A stretch of 64,000 nucleotides of DNA from Maricaulis parjimensis (GTDB lineage Bacteria > Pseudomonadota > Alphaproteobacteria > Caulobacterales > Maricaulaceae), in contig NZ_JADOTT010000003.1 of NCBI RefSeq assembly GCF_016817355.1, forward strand, positions 1 to 64,000. Direction: 5' to 3'. This document shows positions 27,167 to 37,188 of this stretch, piece after piece. Numbering within the stretch: the stretch's first letter is position 1; the number at the start of each line of letters is the position of its first letter. The notes under the pieces were generated by a model that was not told where the DNA came from, did not search any database, and saw nothing but the letters and a program-made list of their open reading frames with translations. Both the position numbers and the translations under genes were made by a program.

Positions 27167-29146
27167 ATGGCGCAACGGATTCGCACGCGGCCGGTTTGGC
27201 TGATGATGGGCGTTCTGGCCGGGGCTGGCGCGCTGCTGTCGGCCTGCAGCACGCTGGGTCCCGCCTCCGGGCGTCTCGACAGTTTCCAGGATGATGAGGA
27301 ACTGATCGCCTTTCTTGAGGGTGAGCAGGGTGATGCGGCTGATGGTCCGGTCCCGAACGAGCCGGAACCCGTCTACGGATCGCCTCCGCCGCCTCCATCC
27401 CCGCCGCCTCCGCCCCCACCTCCGCCGCCCCCGCCACCGTCAGCGGATTATGGTTCGGATGCGATCGCCGGGGTGGAAGAAATTGTGGTCACCGGATCCC
27501 GCATGGGCGGGCCGGAGAATGAGAGCATCACCAATACCCAGGTCCTCGGCGTGGATGAGGGCGGGATCGTCAAGAATGCTGGCGATTTCCTGATCGTGCT
27601 GCGCCGCGGCCGGCTCTTCACCCTGTCGACGGCCAATGGCGCGATCGAGGCGGTGGACCGGATCGACGTCTTCCCGCCGGGTGTCGAGGACCCGGACGGC
27701 TGGTATGACGAGATGCTGGTTGAGGGCAGCACGATCATCGTGATCGGCTTCAACTACATGTTCGGCGCCACCGAGATCAGCCGCTTCGAAATGTCGGAGA
27801 GCGGCGCGCTGAGCTATGTGGACACGCATTATCTGCGCTCGGATGATTATTATTCCAGCCGCAATTACGCCTCCCGCCTGATCGGCGAAACACTGATCTT
27901 CTACACGCCTCTGCCATCCTATTACTGGCGCGCCGACAGTGCGCTGGACCTCTTGCCGGGCATGGCCGTCTGGGATGGCGAGAGCGAGGATTTGACCTAT
28001 CAGCGCCTGGTCACGGCCAGCGATGTCTATCTGCCGCCCTCCATCAAGGACTACGGGTTCGATGGCGTCGATGCCTTGCACACGGTGACGCGCTGCGACC
28101 TGTCCGATGGCGGGTTCGACTGTTCGGCCACGGTTGTGATGGGCCCGTCGGGGCGGACTTTCTACGTGGCGCGGGATGCCGTCTATGTCTGGCTGGGGGA
28201 GCGCTGGTATGCGAGCGCTGAAAACATGCTCTACCGCATTCCGCTGGATGGCAGCGAACCCTCTGCCGCCCAGGTTCGCGGCATGCCGGTCGACCAGTTT
28301 TCCTTCCATGCCGAGGCGGACCGGCTGAATGTCCTGGTCGCACCGCATGGCGGTGGGGACTGGATGTGGTCGCCGGAATTCTCCGAAGGCCAGCCCGCCC
28401 TGTTGCAATTGCCGCTGGAGCGTTTCGGGTCCGGAGATGATGAAGCGCTGGCGGAGGATTATCGCCTTCTGCCGACCATCGGATGGCGCGGCGTGGACCG
28501 GAACCGCTATGTTGGCGACTGGCTCTTCTTCTCTGTCGCGGATGCCGACGGCACGCTGGCCGCCGTACCGCTTGATGGCGGTGCCGTGGAGGCGTTTGAA
28601 CTGGGTGGCCGGATCAGCCGGATCGAGGTGATGGGCCGTGATGCCGTCGCCGTCGGCCAGGATGGCGGACTGGTCTTCTCCACGATCGACCTGTCCGGAG
28701 AGACGCCGAGCCTGTTCAGCCAGGTCACCCTGGCCGGCCTGTCGGAAGCGGAAAGCCGCAGCCAGGCGTTCTTCTACCGTCCCGATGCGGATTCGGAGAG
28801 TTTGCGGGAGGGGCTGCTGGGCCTGCCCGTCATGACCCAGGGCGAGGGCTACAGCCAGGGTGCCGACATGGTCTTCCTGCGCCGCACGGAAGGCGCGCTG
28901 GAGCGGTTCGGACGCCTGCAATCGCGCCTGACCCGCAGCGGATCGCGCGATGGCTGTCTGGTCTCGTGTACGGATTGGTATGGCAATGCGCGACCGATCT
29001 TCCTGCGTGACCGGATCTTTGCCCTGCTGGGCTATGAGCTGATCGAGGGCGAGGTCGGCGACAAGCGGATTGAGGAGATCGGCCGGGTGGATTTCCGTCC
29101 GCCGCCGGCGCCATCCGTGCCGTCCGTGCCGGCACCTCAGCCCTAG
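27167..29146 (+). CDS. Beta-propeller domain lipoprotein with polyproline linker
   Basis: 659 residues. Lipobox LSAC at 24-27, then an acidic segment and a polyproline stretch (about 72-91). After it comes EEIVVTGSRMG, a motif normally found at the start of TonB-receptor plug domains, then TNTQVLGVDEGGIVKNAGDF, the opening signature of the Beta_propel family (PF09826), and a long beta-rich region with repeated hydrophobic-aromatic strands to about 640. The C-terminus is again Pro-rich. Probably anchored to an envelope membrane, function unknown. A good GGGGGGG site precedes ATG 27167. The 87-bp gap after yqeY has only a small GCGGGC/GCCCGC hairpin. Confidence 0.8.
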   Translation: MAQRIRTRPVWLMMGVLAGAGALLSACSTLGPASGRLDSFQDDEELIAFLEGEQGDAADGPVPNEPEPVYGSPPPPPSPPPPPPPPPPPPPSADYGSDAIAGVEEIVVTGSRMGGPENESITNTQVLGVDEGGIVKNAGDFLIVLRRGRLFTLSTANGAIEAVDRIDVFPPGVEDPDGWYDEMLVEGSTIIVIGFNYMFGATEISRFEMSESGALSYVDTHYLRSDDYYSSRNYASRLIGETLIFYTPLPSYYWRADSALDLLPGMAVWDGESEDLTYQRLVTASDVYLPPSIKDYGFDGVDALHTVTRCDLSDGGFDCSATVVMGPSGRTFYVARDAVYVWLGERWYASAENMLYRIPLDGSEPSAAQVRGMPVDQFSFHAEADRLNVLVAPHGGGDWMWSPEFSEGQPALLQLPLERFGSGDDEALAEDYRLLPTIGWRGVDRNRYVGDWLFFSVADADGTLAAVPLDGGAVEAFELGGRISRIEVMGRDAVAVGQDGGLVFSTIDLSGETPSLFSQVTLAGLSEAESRSQAFFYRPDADSESLREGLLGLPVMTQGEGYSQGADMVFLRRTEGALERFGRLQSRLTRSGSRDGCLVSCTDWYGNARPIFLRDRIFALLGYELIEGEVGDKRIEEIGRVDFRPPPAPSVPSVPAPQP

Positions 29147-29249
29147 GGGCTTGCAGGATGACATCCGTCTGCCGGTTTAAATCGACCCGCGGCCGTTTCG
29201 CGTGCATCATGTCGGGCTCAACCGGACTTGAGTGGGCTCGACGCGTTTC

Positions 29250-31073
29250 ATGCGGCTGAATGAGGATTTCATCGACGAGATCAAGGCGCGGATTCGTCCG
29301 TCCGAGCTGATCGGCCGCACCGTGCAGCTGAAACGGCAGGGGCGTGAATTCGCCGGCCTTTCGCCCTTCAAGAAAGAGCGCACGCCTTCCTTCTTCGTCA
29401 ATGATGAGAAGCGCTTCTATCACTGCTTCGCCTCGGGCAAGCATGGCGACATCTTCACCTGGCTGGAGGAGATGGAGGGGCTGTCCTTCATGGAGGCGGC
29501 CGAGCGCCTGGCCGGGGAGGCGGGTCTGCGCCTGCCGGAGCCGGATCCCCAGGCGGCGGAGAAACAGGTCCACCGCAAATCCCTGGTGGAGTGGATGGAG
29601 GCCGCCCAGGCCCATTTCATGCGGTCCCTGTTCGGACCCCATGGCGAACCGGCGCGGCAATATCTCAAGAGCCGGGGGCTGACGGGTGAGGATTGCAAAC
29701 GTTTCGGGATCGGTTTCGCGCCGGACAGCCGGACCGGGCTGAAGGACGAACTGGTGACAGCGGGGGCACCGGTCGGCGATCTGATCGAGTGCGGCCTGTT
29801 GATCCAGCCGGATAATGGCTCGCCCTATGACCGTTTCCGTGACCGGATCATGTTCCCGATCCACGACCCGCGCGGCCGTCTGGTCGCCTTTGGCGGCCGG
29901 GCCCTGTCCAAGGAAGCGCGGGCGAAATATCTCAACTCGCCGGAAACGCCGATCTTCCACAAGGGCTCGGTCCTCTACCGTTTCCCCGAAGCCCGCCGGG
30001 CAGCGAGTGATCCCAAGCAAAGCATTCGCGGCCTCATCGTCGCGGAGGGCTATCTGGATGTGATCGCCCTGGCCCGGGCCGGGCTGGAGCATGGTGTCGC
30101 CCCGCTGGGCACAGCGATCACGGAAGAGCAATTGCAATTGCTCTGGCGTGCTGGTGGTGAGCCGGTCATGTGCCTGGATGGCGACCGGGCCGGCCGGGCC
30201 GCGGCCTTCAAGGCGGCCGACCGGGCCCTGCCGCTGCTGCAGCCAGGCAAGACACTGCGCTTTGCCTTCATGCCGGAAGGCAAGGATCCGGACGACATAT
30301 TGCGCGAGGACGGCGCCAATGCGCTGCGCGCCATGCTGACCGAAACCCGTTCCCTGGCCGACATGCTGTGGGAGCGTGAAGTCGGCGTTGAGCCGCTGGA
30401 TGATCCGGACCGTCGCGCCGGTTTCCGCCGCCGCATCCGCGGCCTGGTCGCACAAATTGCAGATGGCGACATCAAGGAAGAATACCGGCGCGAATTCGAT
30501 ACGCGCATGGAGGCCCTGTTCGGGTCGCGTCCGCGCTCGACCTATAACCGCAAGGGCCCGGGACGCCTGCCCAGGCTGGGTGCGAGCCCGGATCTGAAGC
30601 GCGCCGCGCGCCCGGCGCCGGGCGCGGCCGATGCGCGAATCCTGCTTTTGGCGGCGATTGAACACCCCGAAATCGCCCTCGATCAGGTGGAAACGCTGGC
30701 GCTTTTGCCCCTCGGTTCGCTTGACAGTCTGCGGGACGCCGTTTTAGACGCCTGCTCTTCTGGGCAGTCTGTGCCCCCGGACACGCTACGGGCCCTCTTG
30801 GCCGAAGCCGGTTTTGCGGCAATATTAAAGCGTTTGGACGGGGAACGGGGACCCATGCGGGCAGTTTTGGGCGGCAATGAAGCCTCAGCGCGGACGCGTG
30901 CGGAGTCTTGGATGCGGCTTGCTTCTGCCTATATGGAACGAAGTGAGGCACAGCGCCGGCGCGAAGAAGTACGCGCCCGGCTCGATGAAGAAATTGACAG
31001 GGCAGATTCGGAAAGCGTGAGACGACTGGTGGAGATCCGGTTGCGCGAGACATCGCGGTCCGAGCCGTCCTGA
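29250..31073 (+). CDS. dnaG: DNA primase
   Basis: 607 residues from ATG 29250 (MRLNEDFIDEIKARI); a GTG at 29232 would add six residues. The N-terminal zinc-binding domain is degenerate: SPFKKERTPSFFVND instead of CPFH, and YHCFASGKHGD instead of CFGC, so three of four ligands are absent. The TOPRIM core follows (RGLIVAEGYLDVIALARAG, MCLDGDRAGRAAA, GKDPDDILREDG) and the C-terminal helicase-binding region covers about 450-600. It makes RNA primers for replication forks. Placed between the lipoprotein gene and rpoD, as in the classical macromolecular synthesis cluster. Confidence 0.97.
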   Translation: MRLNEDFIDEIKARIRPSELIGRTVQLKRQGREFAGLSPFKKERTPSFFVNDEKRFYHCFASGKHGDIFTWLEEMEGLSFMEAAERLAGEAGLRLPEPDPQAAEKQVHRKSLVEWMEAAQAHFMRSLFGPHGEPARQYLKSRGLTGEDCKRFGIGFAPDSRTGLKDELVTAGAPVGDLIECGLLIQPDNGSPYDRFRDRIMFPIHDPRGRLVAFGGRALSKEARAKYLNSPETPIFHKGSVLYRFPEARRAASDPKQSIRGLIVAEGYLDVIALARAGLEHGVAPLGTAITEEQLQLLWRAGGEPVMCLDGDRAGRAAAFKAADRALPLLQPGKTLRFAFMPEGKDPDDILREDGANALRAMLTETRSLADMLWEREVGVEPLDDPDRRAGFRRRIRGLVAQIADGDIKEEYRREFDTRMEALFGSRPRSTYNRKGPGRLPRLGASPDLKRAARPAPGAADARILLLAAIEHPEIALDQVETLALLPLGSLDSLRDAVLDACSSGQSVPPDTLRALLAEAGFAAILKRLDGERGPMRAVLGGNEASARTRAESWMRLASAYMERSEAQRRREEVRARLDEEIDRADSESVRRLVEIRLRETSRSEPS

Positions 31074-31126
31074 TACGGATTTAAATTCCCATTGCGCCAA
31101 AGGGCGGCGCGACAAGGAACGATTAA

Positions 31127-33229
31127 ATGAGCAAAGCTGCCGAAGCCAACGACGCATCGGAAAACCAGGACGGTCCCCTGCTGGACCTGACGGACCAGTC
31201 GGTCAAGAACATGGTCAAAGCCGCCAAGAAGCGCGGTTATGTGACCCATGACGAGTTGAACGCCGTTCTGCCGAGCGAGGAATTCTCCTCCGAGCAGATC
31301 GAGGACGTCCTCGCCCAATTGTCGGAAATGGGCATCAATGTCGTCGACAGCGAGACCGATGTCGATGACGACAATAATGATGCCGACAGCGGCAAGAAGG
31401 CCAAGTCCTCGTCCAGCAATGATGATGACGACGACAGCGATGATGACGAGGAAAGCGACAGCCGGGCTGTCGCCGCCAGCGGCAAGACCGCCGTCGTCGG
31501 CCAGAACACGCCGTCCTCCGCCGACCGCACCGATGACCCGGTGCGCATGTATCTGCGCGAGATGGGGTCTGTGGAACTCCTCTCCCGCGAGGGCGAGATC
31601 GCCATTGCCAAGCGTATCGAGGCCGGCCGCAATGCGATGATCCGTGGCCTCTGCGAGAGCCCGCTGACCTTCGAAGCCATCATGGTGTGGCGGGACGAGC
31701 TGCAGGAAGGCGAAGTCCTTCTGCGCGACATCATCGACCTGGATGCCACCTATGGCGGCCAGCAGGCCGAAGCCGCGGACGATGAGGACGGTGAAGAGGG
31801 CGAGGGCGGTGAGACCGCATCGACCGACGCCAAAGCGCCCAAGTCCGACGATGAGGATGAAAAATCCGACGACGCCAAATCCTCCGATGACGAGGATGAG
31901 GACGGCGATGGCGAAAGCTCCGAGGACGGGGATGATGATGACGACGACGATGATGACGGCGCGTCGCTCTCCCTTTCGGCCATGGAGGCCGAGCTTCGCG
32001 AAGGTGTGATGGAGACGCTGGACAGCATCGCGTCCGACTTCTCCGCCTTCCGCAAGCTGCAGGACAAGCTGGTGGCCGCCCGTATCGAGGGCAAGGACCT
32101 GACCAAGCAGTCCCGCGAGAAGTATGAGGGCCTGCAGAACTCCATCGTGACGCAGCTCAATACGATGCACCTCAACAATGCGCGTATCGAAGCCCTGGTC
32201 GAACAGCTTTATGCGATCAACAAGGAACGCATGTCGCTGGAAGGCAAGCTGCTGCGCATGGCCGATGCCCATGGTGTGCCGCGCGCGCAGTTCATGGACA
32301 GCTATTTCGGCAATGAACTGAGCCCGGACTGGCCGTCCGGCATGGCCGGTACGTCCAAGGCCTGGGACCGTTTCATCGAGCGGGAATCCGAGGATGCCGG
32401 CAAGATCCGTGACGAACTCGCCGATCTGACCCAGCGTGCTGGCGTGCCGATCGAGGATCTGCGCCGCATCGTGCGCACCGTCCAGAAGGGCGAGCGCGAG
32501 GCCCGCGTGGCCAAGAAGGAAATGGTCGAGGCGAACCTGCGTCTCGTCATCTCCATCGCCAAGAAATACACCAATCGCGGCCTGCAATTCCTGGATCTCA
32601 TCCAGGAGGGCAATATCGGTCTGATGAAGGCCGTCGATAAGTTCGAATACCGCCGCGGCTACAAATTCTCGACCTATGCCACCTGGTGGATCCGCCAGGC
32701 GATCACCCGCTCGATCGCCGACCAGGCGCGCACCATCCGTATTCCGGTGCACATGATCGAGACGATCAACAAGATCGTCCGCACGAGCCGCCAGATGCTG
32801 CACGAGATCGGCCGCGAGCCGACCCCGGAAGAACTGGCTGAAAAGCTCGCCATGCCGCTGGAGAAGGTTCGCAAGGTGATGAAGATCGCCAAGGAACCGA
32901 TCTCGCTGGAAACGCCGATCGGCGATGAGGAAGACAGCCATCTGGGCGACTTCATCGAGGACAAGAATGCCGTCCTGCCGATCGACGCCGCCATCCAGGC
33001 CAATCTGCGCGAAACCACGACCCGTGTGCTCGCCAGCCTGACCCCGCGCGAAGAACGCGTCCTGCGCATGCGCTTCGGTATCGGCATGAATACCGACCAC
33101 ACGCTGGAAGAAGTCGGCCAGCAATTCAGCGTGACGCGCGAACGTATTCGCCAGATCGAGGCGAAAGCCCTGCGCAAGCTGAAACACCCGAGCCGCTCGC
33201 GGAAGCTGCGGAGCTTCCTGGACAACTGA
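31127..33229 (+). CDS. rpoD: RNA polymerase sigma factor RpoD (sigma-70)
   Basis: 700 residues. Region 1.1 at 25-75, region 1.2 at [20 protein letters not shown], a non-conserved region with two long Asp/Ser/Glu tracts (about 84-105 and 220-280), regions 2-3 including [40 protein letters not shown] and [11 protein letters not shown], and region 4 with [13 protein letters not shown]-like sequence and the helix-turn-helix [20 protein letters not shown]. The primary housekeeping sigma factor. AAGGAACG precedes the ATG, 53 bp after dnaG. Confidence 0.98.
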   Translation: MSKAAEANDASENQDGPLLDLTDQSVKNMVKAAKKRGYVTHDELNAVLPSEEFSSEQIEDVLAQLSEMGINVVDSETDVDDDNNDADSGKKAKSSSSNDDDDDSDDDEESDSRAVAASGKTAVVGQNTPSSADRTDDPVRMYLREMGSVELLSREGEIAIAKRIEAGRNAMIRGLCESPLTFEAIMVWRDELQEGEVLLRDIIDLDATYGGQQAEAADDEDGEEGEGGETASTDAKAPKSDDEDEKSDDAKSSDDEDEDGDGESSEDGDDDDDDDDDGASLSLSAMEAELREGVMETLDSIASDFSAFRKLQDKLVAARIEGKDLTKQSREKYEGLQNSIVTQLNTMHLNNARIEALVEQLYAINKERMSLEGKLLRMADAHGVPRAQFMDSYFGNELSPDWPSGMAGTSKAWDRFIERESEDAGKIRDELADLTQRAGVPIEDLRRIVRTVQKGEREARVAKKEMVEANLRLVISIAKKYTNRGLQFLDLIQEGNIGLMKAVDKFEYRRGYKFSTYATWWIRQAITRSIADQARTIRIPVHMIETINKIVRTSRQMLHEIGREPTPEELAEKLAMPLEKVRKVMKIAKEPISLETPIGDEEDSHLGDFIEDKNAVLPIDAAIQANLRETTTRVLASLTPREERVLRMRFGIGMNTDHTLEEVGQQFSVTRERIRQIEAKALRKLKHPSRSRKLRSFLDN

Positions 33230-33257
33230 TCCGGAGCTTTCGGGATTTGAGACATGG

Positions 33258-33285
33258 AAAAGCCGGCCTTTGGGCCGGCTTTTTT
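33258..33285 (+). terminator. Rho-independent terminator of rpoD
   Basis: AGCCGGCC / GGCCGGCT 8-bp stem (33261-33268, 33273-33280) with TTTG loop and flanking AAA/TTTTT. Confidence 0.88.
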
Positions 33286-33326
33286 GTGGCTTGCCCTCAC
33301 CCTGCAAACCACCGCACAAATCCCCC

Positions 33327-33749
33327 ATGCCCCTCCATCGCCTCCACATCAACACCACCGGCCCCGGCCTTTATGAGTTCACACGCGAAGCAAAAAACTT
33401 CGTTCGCGAATCAAAAATGGATGCGGGCCTGCTGACGGCCTATGTGCGGCACACGTCCTGTTCGCTGACGATCCAGGAAAATGCAGATCCGGATGTGAAG
33501 CGGGATCTCAATGAGTTCTTTGCGCGGCTGGTGCCGGGGGCGGATCATCCGTCCATGTCCTGGCTGTGGCATACGACGGAGGGGCCGGATGACATGCCGG
33601 CGCATATCAAGGCGGCGCTGACCCAGACCTCGATCGGGATACCGGTGGAGGCGGGGGATTTGCTGCTGGGGACCTGGCAGGGGCTCTATCTGTTCGAGCA
33701 TCGCGAGCGGCCGCACCGTCGCGAGATTGTCCTGCATATGGGTGGCTAG
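33327..33749 (+). CDS. yjbQ: YjbQ family protein (UPF0047; secondary thiamine-phosphate synthase family)
   Basis: 140 residues, full length for the family. Signature segments are [38 protein letters not shown], and [20 protein letters not shown]. Members show weak thiamine-phosphate synthase activity, but the true role is unclear. The start at 33327 (MPLHRLHIN) follows the rpoD terminator by about 40 bp and lacks a strong ribosome site; a longer frame to 33270 runs into the terminator and is unlikely. Confidence 0.9.
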   Translation: MPLHRLHINTTGPGLYEFTREAKNFVRESKMDAGLLTAYVRHTSCSLTIQENADPDVKRDLNEFFARLVPGADHPSMSWLWHTTEGPDDMPAHIKAALTQTSIGIPVEAGDLLLGTWQGLYLFEHRERPHRREIVLHMGG

Positions 33750-33770
33750 GCCCGGCCGGGGGCGCCGCAG

Positions 33771-36212
33771 TCAGCTGGCGCGGCTTTCCCGCATCGGGCG
33801 GGCGTCACGGCGCACGCGATAGCCTTCCACCAGCTGGCGCATCGTCTGTTCCAGCTTGGCGGGGTCGATCGGCTTTTCGGTGTGGGCGTCAAAGCCCAGG
33901 CGGGTATAGCGGGCAACCTGGTCGGACATGACATTGGCCGTCAGGGCGACAATCGGCTTGGGCACGCGATCCTGCTCGCGCTCGAACTGGCGGATGGTGC
34001 TGGCCGCGTCCTCGCCATTCATCACCGGCATCTGGATGTCCAGCAGGACGAGGTCATAATCGCGGGCCTGGAAGGCTTCGACCGCGGCCTGGCCATTGGG
34101 CACCATGTCGACCTCGACACCCAGCTGGGCGAGATAGGCTCGCAGCACGAATTGGTTGATGTCATTGTCCTCGGCCGCCAGGACCCGCAGCGGATGCCCG
34201 TCGAGGGTGAGGCCGCCATCGGCTGCCTGCGGCTGGGCTGGTTGCATCTCGGTCTCCTGGTGTTCGCTGAGTGGCAGGGGAAGCGCGACAATGAAATGCG
34301 TGCCTTCGCCCGGCTTGCTGTCGACCGTGATCACGCCGTCCATCTGGTCCGTGAGACCCTTGCAGATCGCCAGGCCCAGACCGGTGCCGCCATAGCGGCG
34401 TGTGGTGGAACTGTCGGCCTGCACGAACTTCCCGAACACGGCCTCGCACTGTTCCTGCGTCATGCCCACGCCCGTGTCGCGCACGGACAGGGTGACGGTG
34501 TCTTCATCGGCCGGCGCCTCAATCGTCAGCGTCACCGATCCGTGCTCGGTGAACTTCACGGCATTGGCCACGAGATTATGGACGATCTGGGAAAGGCGGG
34601 TCGGGTCGCCGACACGGTCCTGGCCGGCGGGGTCGTTGACGTCGACGATCAGTTCCAGCCCGCGGCGTTCGGCCGCGTCGGCATAGAGCATCTGGGCGCG
34701 CTCGGCGATCTTGGCGAGGGAGAAGGGCGTGTTTTCCAGCACGACCTGACCGGCCTCGATCTTGGAGAGGTCGAGAATATCGTCCAGCAGGTGCATCAGC
34801 GTGTCGCCGGAACGGGTGATGATGTCCAGCTTGCCGCGGACATCCTCGGGCAGGCCGGTCTTGGCGAGCACGCGCGCCATGCCCAGAATCCCGTTCATCG
34901 GCGTGCGGATCTCATGGCTCATATTAGCCAGGAATTCGGATTTGGCGCGATTGGCGGCATCGGCCTGTTCGCGGGCCTGCACCAGATCGGTGATATCGGT
35001 GATGGAACCGGCCATGCGCACGGCACGGCCATGACGCCGATGGGCCAGGCCACGAATGTGGAACCAGCGATAGGATCCGTCCTCGCACAGCAAGCGCGCG
35101 CGCTCATTATAGGAACCCGAACCGGCGACATGGGCTTTGAGCGCGTCCATCACGGGTTTGCGGTGATCCGGATGCAGGCGCCCGGCAAAGGTGGCGGACG
35201 TGGTGGTCAGCGCCTCTTCCGGCCCGCCGAGCAATTGCACCAGGCGCGGCGAGTGGTAGAGCGCATCGGTCTCGATATTCCAGTGCCAGAAACCGGCAGC
35301 CGAGCCGCGCACTGCGAGTTCCATGCGTTCACGGCCGCGTTCCAGCGCGTCGACCGCGGCTTCCCGGTCCTCGCGCAGCTGGTGCTCGCGCGCGGCCAGA
35401 CGGCGCAGGGCGTGCAGCGCGGAACCCAGGCCGGCGGCCACGAAAATCCCGATCAGGAAAACGGCCAAGGGGGTCTTGGAATACTCTTCGGCGAACAGGG
35501 CTTCGGTCGGATACAGATCCAGTGTCCAGACAGAGCCGGGCAGTTCCACCGTGCGGTGGGCGGAGATGTCCGTCGTTGCGGGTGTTCCCGTTGTCTGGAT
35601 CGGATTGCCCGCTTCGCCCACCACGATGGCGATGTATTCGGGATAGACATCCGGGATGGAGGTCTGGACCAGGGTGTCGATATTGAACACGCCGACCAGG
35701 AGACCGTCGAATTCCTCTTCCACGAAGAGCGGGAAATAGGTCAGGAAACCGGATCCGCCCTGGACCAGGCTGATCGCGGCGCTGGAATTGGTGCGACGGT
35801 TATTGACCGCTTCCATCACGGCCTGGGCGCGATAGGGCTCGAACAATATGTCCAGGCCCAGTACGCGCTCATTGCCTTCCAGCGGCTCGATCCAGGCCAG
35901 GCGATAGTCCGGATTGGCCCATTGCACGGCCTGCAGCTCCGGCTGGTCGGCGACATAAGCGCCCGCATCCACGCGCCAGCGATCTTCCGTCATGCCGCCG
36001 GACATCATCCAGCGGTCGGCCATGCGTTCCAGGGAGGCCAGATTGTCCCCGACCCGGTCGGCCAGGTTGAAACGGATATTGGTGGCGATCTCTTCCAGAT
36101 GAACCCGGACCGCATAGCGCTCCTGGGCCCGCATCTGCCAGGCCAGTGCCGAGAAAGCGGCAAGGCAGGCCAGTCCGGCAATCAAGGGGAAAAAGGGTCG
36201 AATTCGGGTCAT
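33771..36212 (-). CDS. Hybrid sensor histidine kinase/response regulator with CHASE-type sensor
   Basis: 813 residues. Membrane helix at 8-24, a periplasmic CHASE-like sensor (about 35-240; GGSGFLTYFPLFVEEEFDG), second helix at 248-270, coiled linker, PAS domain (300-410), HisKA with phospho-acceptor H433 in NMSHEIRTPMNG, HATPase_c (540-645; VANAVKFTEHG, DTGVGM, YGGTGLGLAICKGL) and a receiver domain (675-795) with phospho-acceptor D725 in LVLLDIQMP. It would pass phosphate to a histidine phosphotransfer protein not found in this window. Signal unknown; CHASE domains bind small ligands outside the membrane. Confidence 0.93.
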   Translation of the reverse strand: MTRIRPFFPLIAGLACLAAFSALAWQMRAQERYAVRVHLEEIATNIRFNLADRVGDNLASLERMADRWMMSGGMTEDRWRVDAGAYVADQPELQAVQWANPDYRLAWIEPLEGNERVLGLDILFEPYRAQAVMEAVNNRRTNSSAAISLVQGGSGFLTYFPLFVEEEFDGLLVGVFNIDTLVQTSIPDVYPEYIAIVVGEAGNPIQTTGTPATTDISAHRTVELPGSVWTLDLYPTEALFAEEYSKTPLAVFLIGIFVAAGLGSALHALRRLAAREHQLREDREAAVDALERGRERMELAVRGSAAGFWHWNIETDALYHSPRLVQLLGGPEEALTTTSATFAGRLHPDHRKPVMDALKAHVAGSGSYNERARLLCEDGSYRWFHIRGLAHRRHGRAVRMAGSITDITDLVQAREQADAANRAKSEFLANMSHEIRTPMNGILGMARVLAKTGLPEDVRGKLDIITRSGDTLMHLLDDILDLSKIEAGQVVLENTPFSLAKIAERAQMLYADAAERRGLELIVDVNDPAGQDRVGDPTRLSQIVHNLVANAVKFTEHGSVTLTIEAPADEDTVTLSVRDTGVGMTQEQCEAVFGKFVQADSSTTRRYGGTGLGLAICKGLTDQMDGVITVDSKPGEGTHFIVALPLPLSEHQETEMQPAQPQAADGGLTLDGHPLRVLAAEDNDINQFVLRAYLAQLGVEVDMVPNGQAAVEAFQARDYDLVLLDIQMPVMNGEDAASTIRQFEREQDRVPKPIVALTANVMSDQVARYTRLGFDAHTEKPIDPAKLEQTMRQLVEGYRVRRDARPMRESRAS

Positions 36213-36273
36213 GTCCGGGCGCGCTGTTGGGCCGGACAGTAAAGCCGATCGGGGTTAACGTCGCCTTATGCCA

Positions 36274-37188
36274 CTAGTCGGTTTCGCTGCCGTCCAGCAG
36301 GCGCTCATAACTTTCAACCAGGGCCAGATAGGGCGGCACGACCGTGTTCTGCAGACCGTCCGGCGTTGTCATCGCCATCTTGATCTCGAAATGCAGGTGG
36401 ATCGTGGTCGCGCTATTGCCGAATTCATTCGACACGAAACCCAGCCGGTCGCCGCGTTCCACCTCATCGCCGACCTCGACCAGGAGCGTGTCCTTGTCCA
36501 GGTGGAGATAGGTGTAGCGCACGCCCTCATCGGTCATCAGGCGGACCGAATAGGAGCCGATCGAGGTGATCGTGCCGCTCTCGGCCGCGACGGCCCAATG
36601 CGTGTCATCCTGACAGGTGGCCGGGCGGATGTCCTGGCCCTGGTGTCCGGTGCCGGCCGGGCAGAGCGGGGTGGAGTATCCGCGCGTCTCACAGAAATTG
36701 TCGCGCCAGGCATAGGTGTAGTTCTCGGCATGGCACTGGCCGCCCCCCGGTCCGAGATAACCGCCATGCATGTAGACTTGGGAATTGGCATAGGCCTGTC
36801 CCATCTCCATCGGGAAGCGCATGGCCGGGGCGTAATTGATCTGTTCGGTCTGGCCGGTGCCGCTGTCCTCGATCAGATCGCCGGGCGGCATGTAGGAGAA
36901 GGTGTCACCGGAGGCATCCACCGGCTCGGCCGGCTCTTCTTCCACAGGCTCTTCAACCGGTTCTTCGGCGGGTTCCTCAGCCGGTTCCACTGCGGGCTCT
37001 TCGGCGGGCTCTTCCGCGGGTTCCTCGACCGGTTCCTCGGCAGGTTCCTCAACCAATTCTTCGGCGGGCTCCTCAACCGGGGCAGCCGGTTCCGGCGCGT
37101 CATCCTTGAGCGGCGGCCACCAGATCATGGCGGCGATGCCGGCAGCCGCGACCGCGGCGGCGAGGGAGAGTTCGACAGGACGTGACAT
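36274..37188 (-). CDS. M23 family metallopeptidase with Glu-Pro-rich spacer
   Basis: 304 residues: membrane anchor or signal at 8-25, then a low-complexity spacer of EEPAEEPV-type repeats (about 33-90), then an M23 domain with HQGQDIRPA (His and Asp ligands) and HLHFEIKM near 265-275. Extra cysteines (GGGQCHAENYTYAW, FCETRG, LCPAGTG, ATCQDD) suggest periplasmic disulfides. A peptidoglycan endopeptidase or binding factor whose rigid spacer may let it reach across the periplasm. Its start overlaps the preceding gene's stop (TAATG). Confidence 0.85.
   Translation of the reverse strand: MSRPVELSLAAAVAAAGIAAMIWWPPLKDDAPEPAAPVEEPAEELVEEPAEEPVEEPAEEPAEEPAVEPAEEPAEEPVEEPVEEEPAEPVDASGDTFSYMPPGDLIEDSGTGQTEQINYAPAMRFPMEMGQAYANSQVYMHGGYLGPGGGQCHAENYTYAWRDNFCETRGYSTPLCPAGTGHQGQDIRPATCQDDTHWAVAAESGTITSIGSYSVRLMTDEGVRYTYLHLDKDTLLVEVGDEVERGDRLGFVSNEFGNSATTIHLHFEIKMAMTTPDGLQNTVVPPYLALVESYERLLDGSETD

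Noticed and set aside
31380-31980. Possible repeat expansion or frameshift in rpoD
   Set aside because: The Asp/Ser/Glu-rich tracts are in the non-conserved sigma-70 region, in frame, with all conserved regions intact on both sides.
33882-36242. 786-codon frame antisense to the hybrid kinase
   Set aside because: Shadow of a gene with complete, ordered kinase domains.
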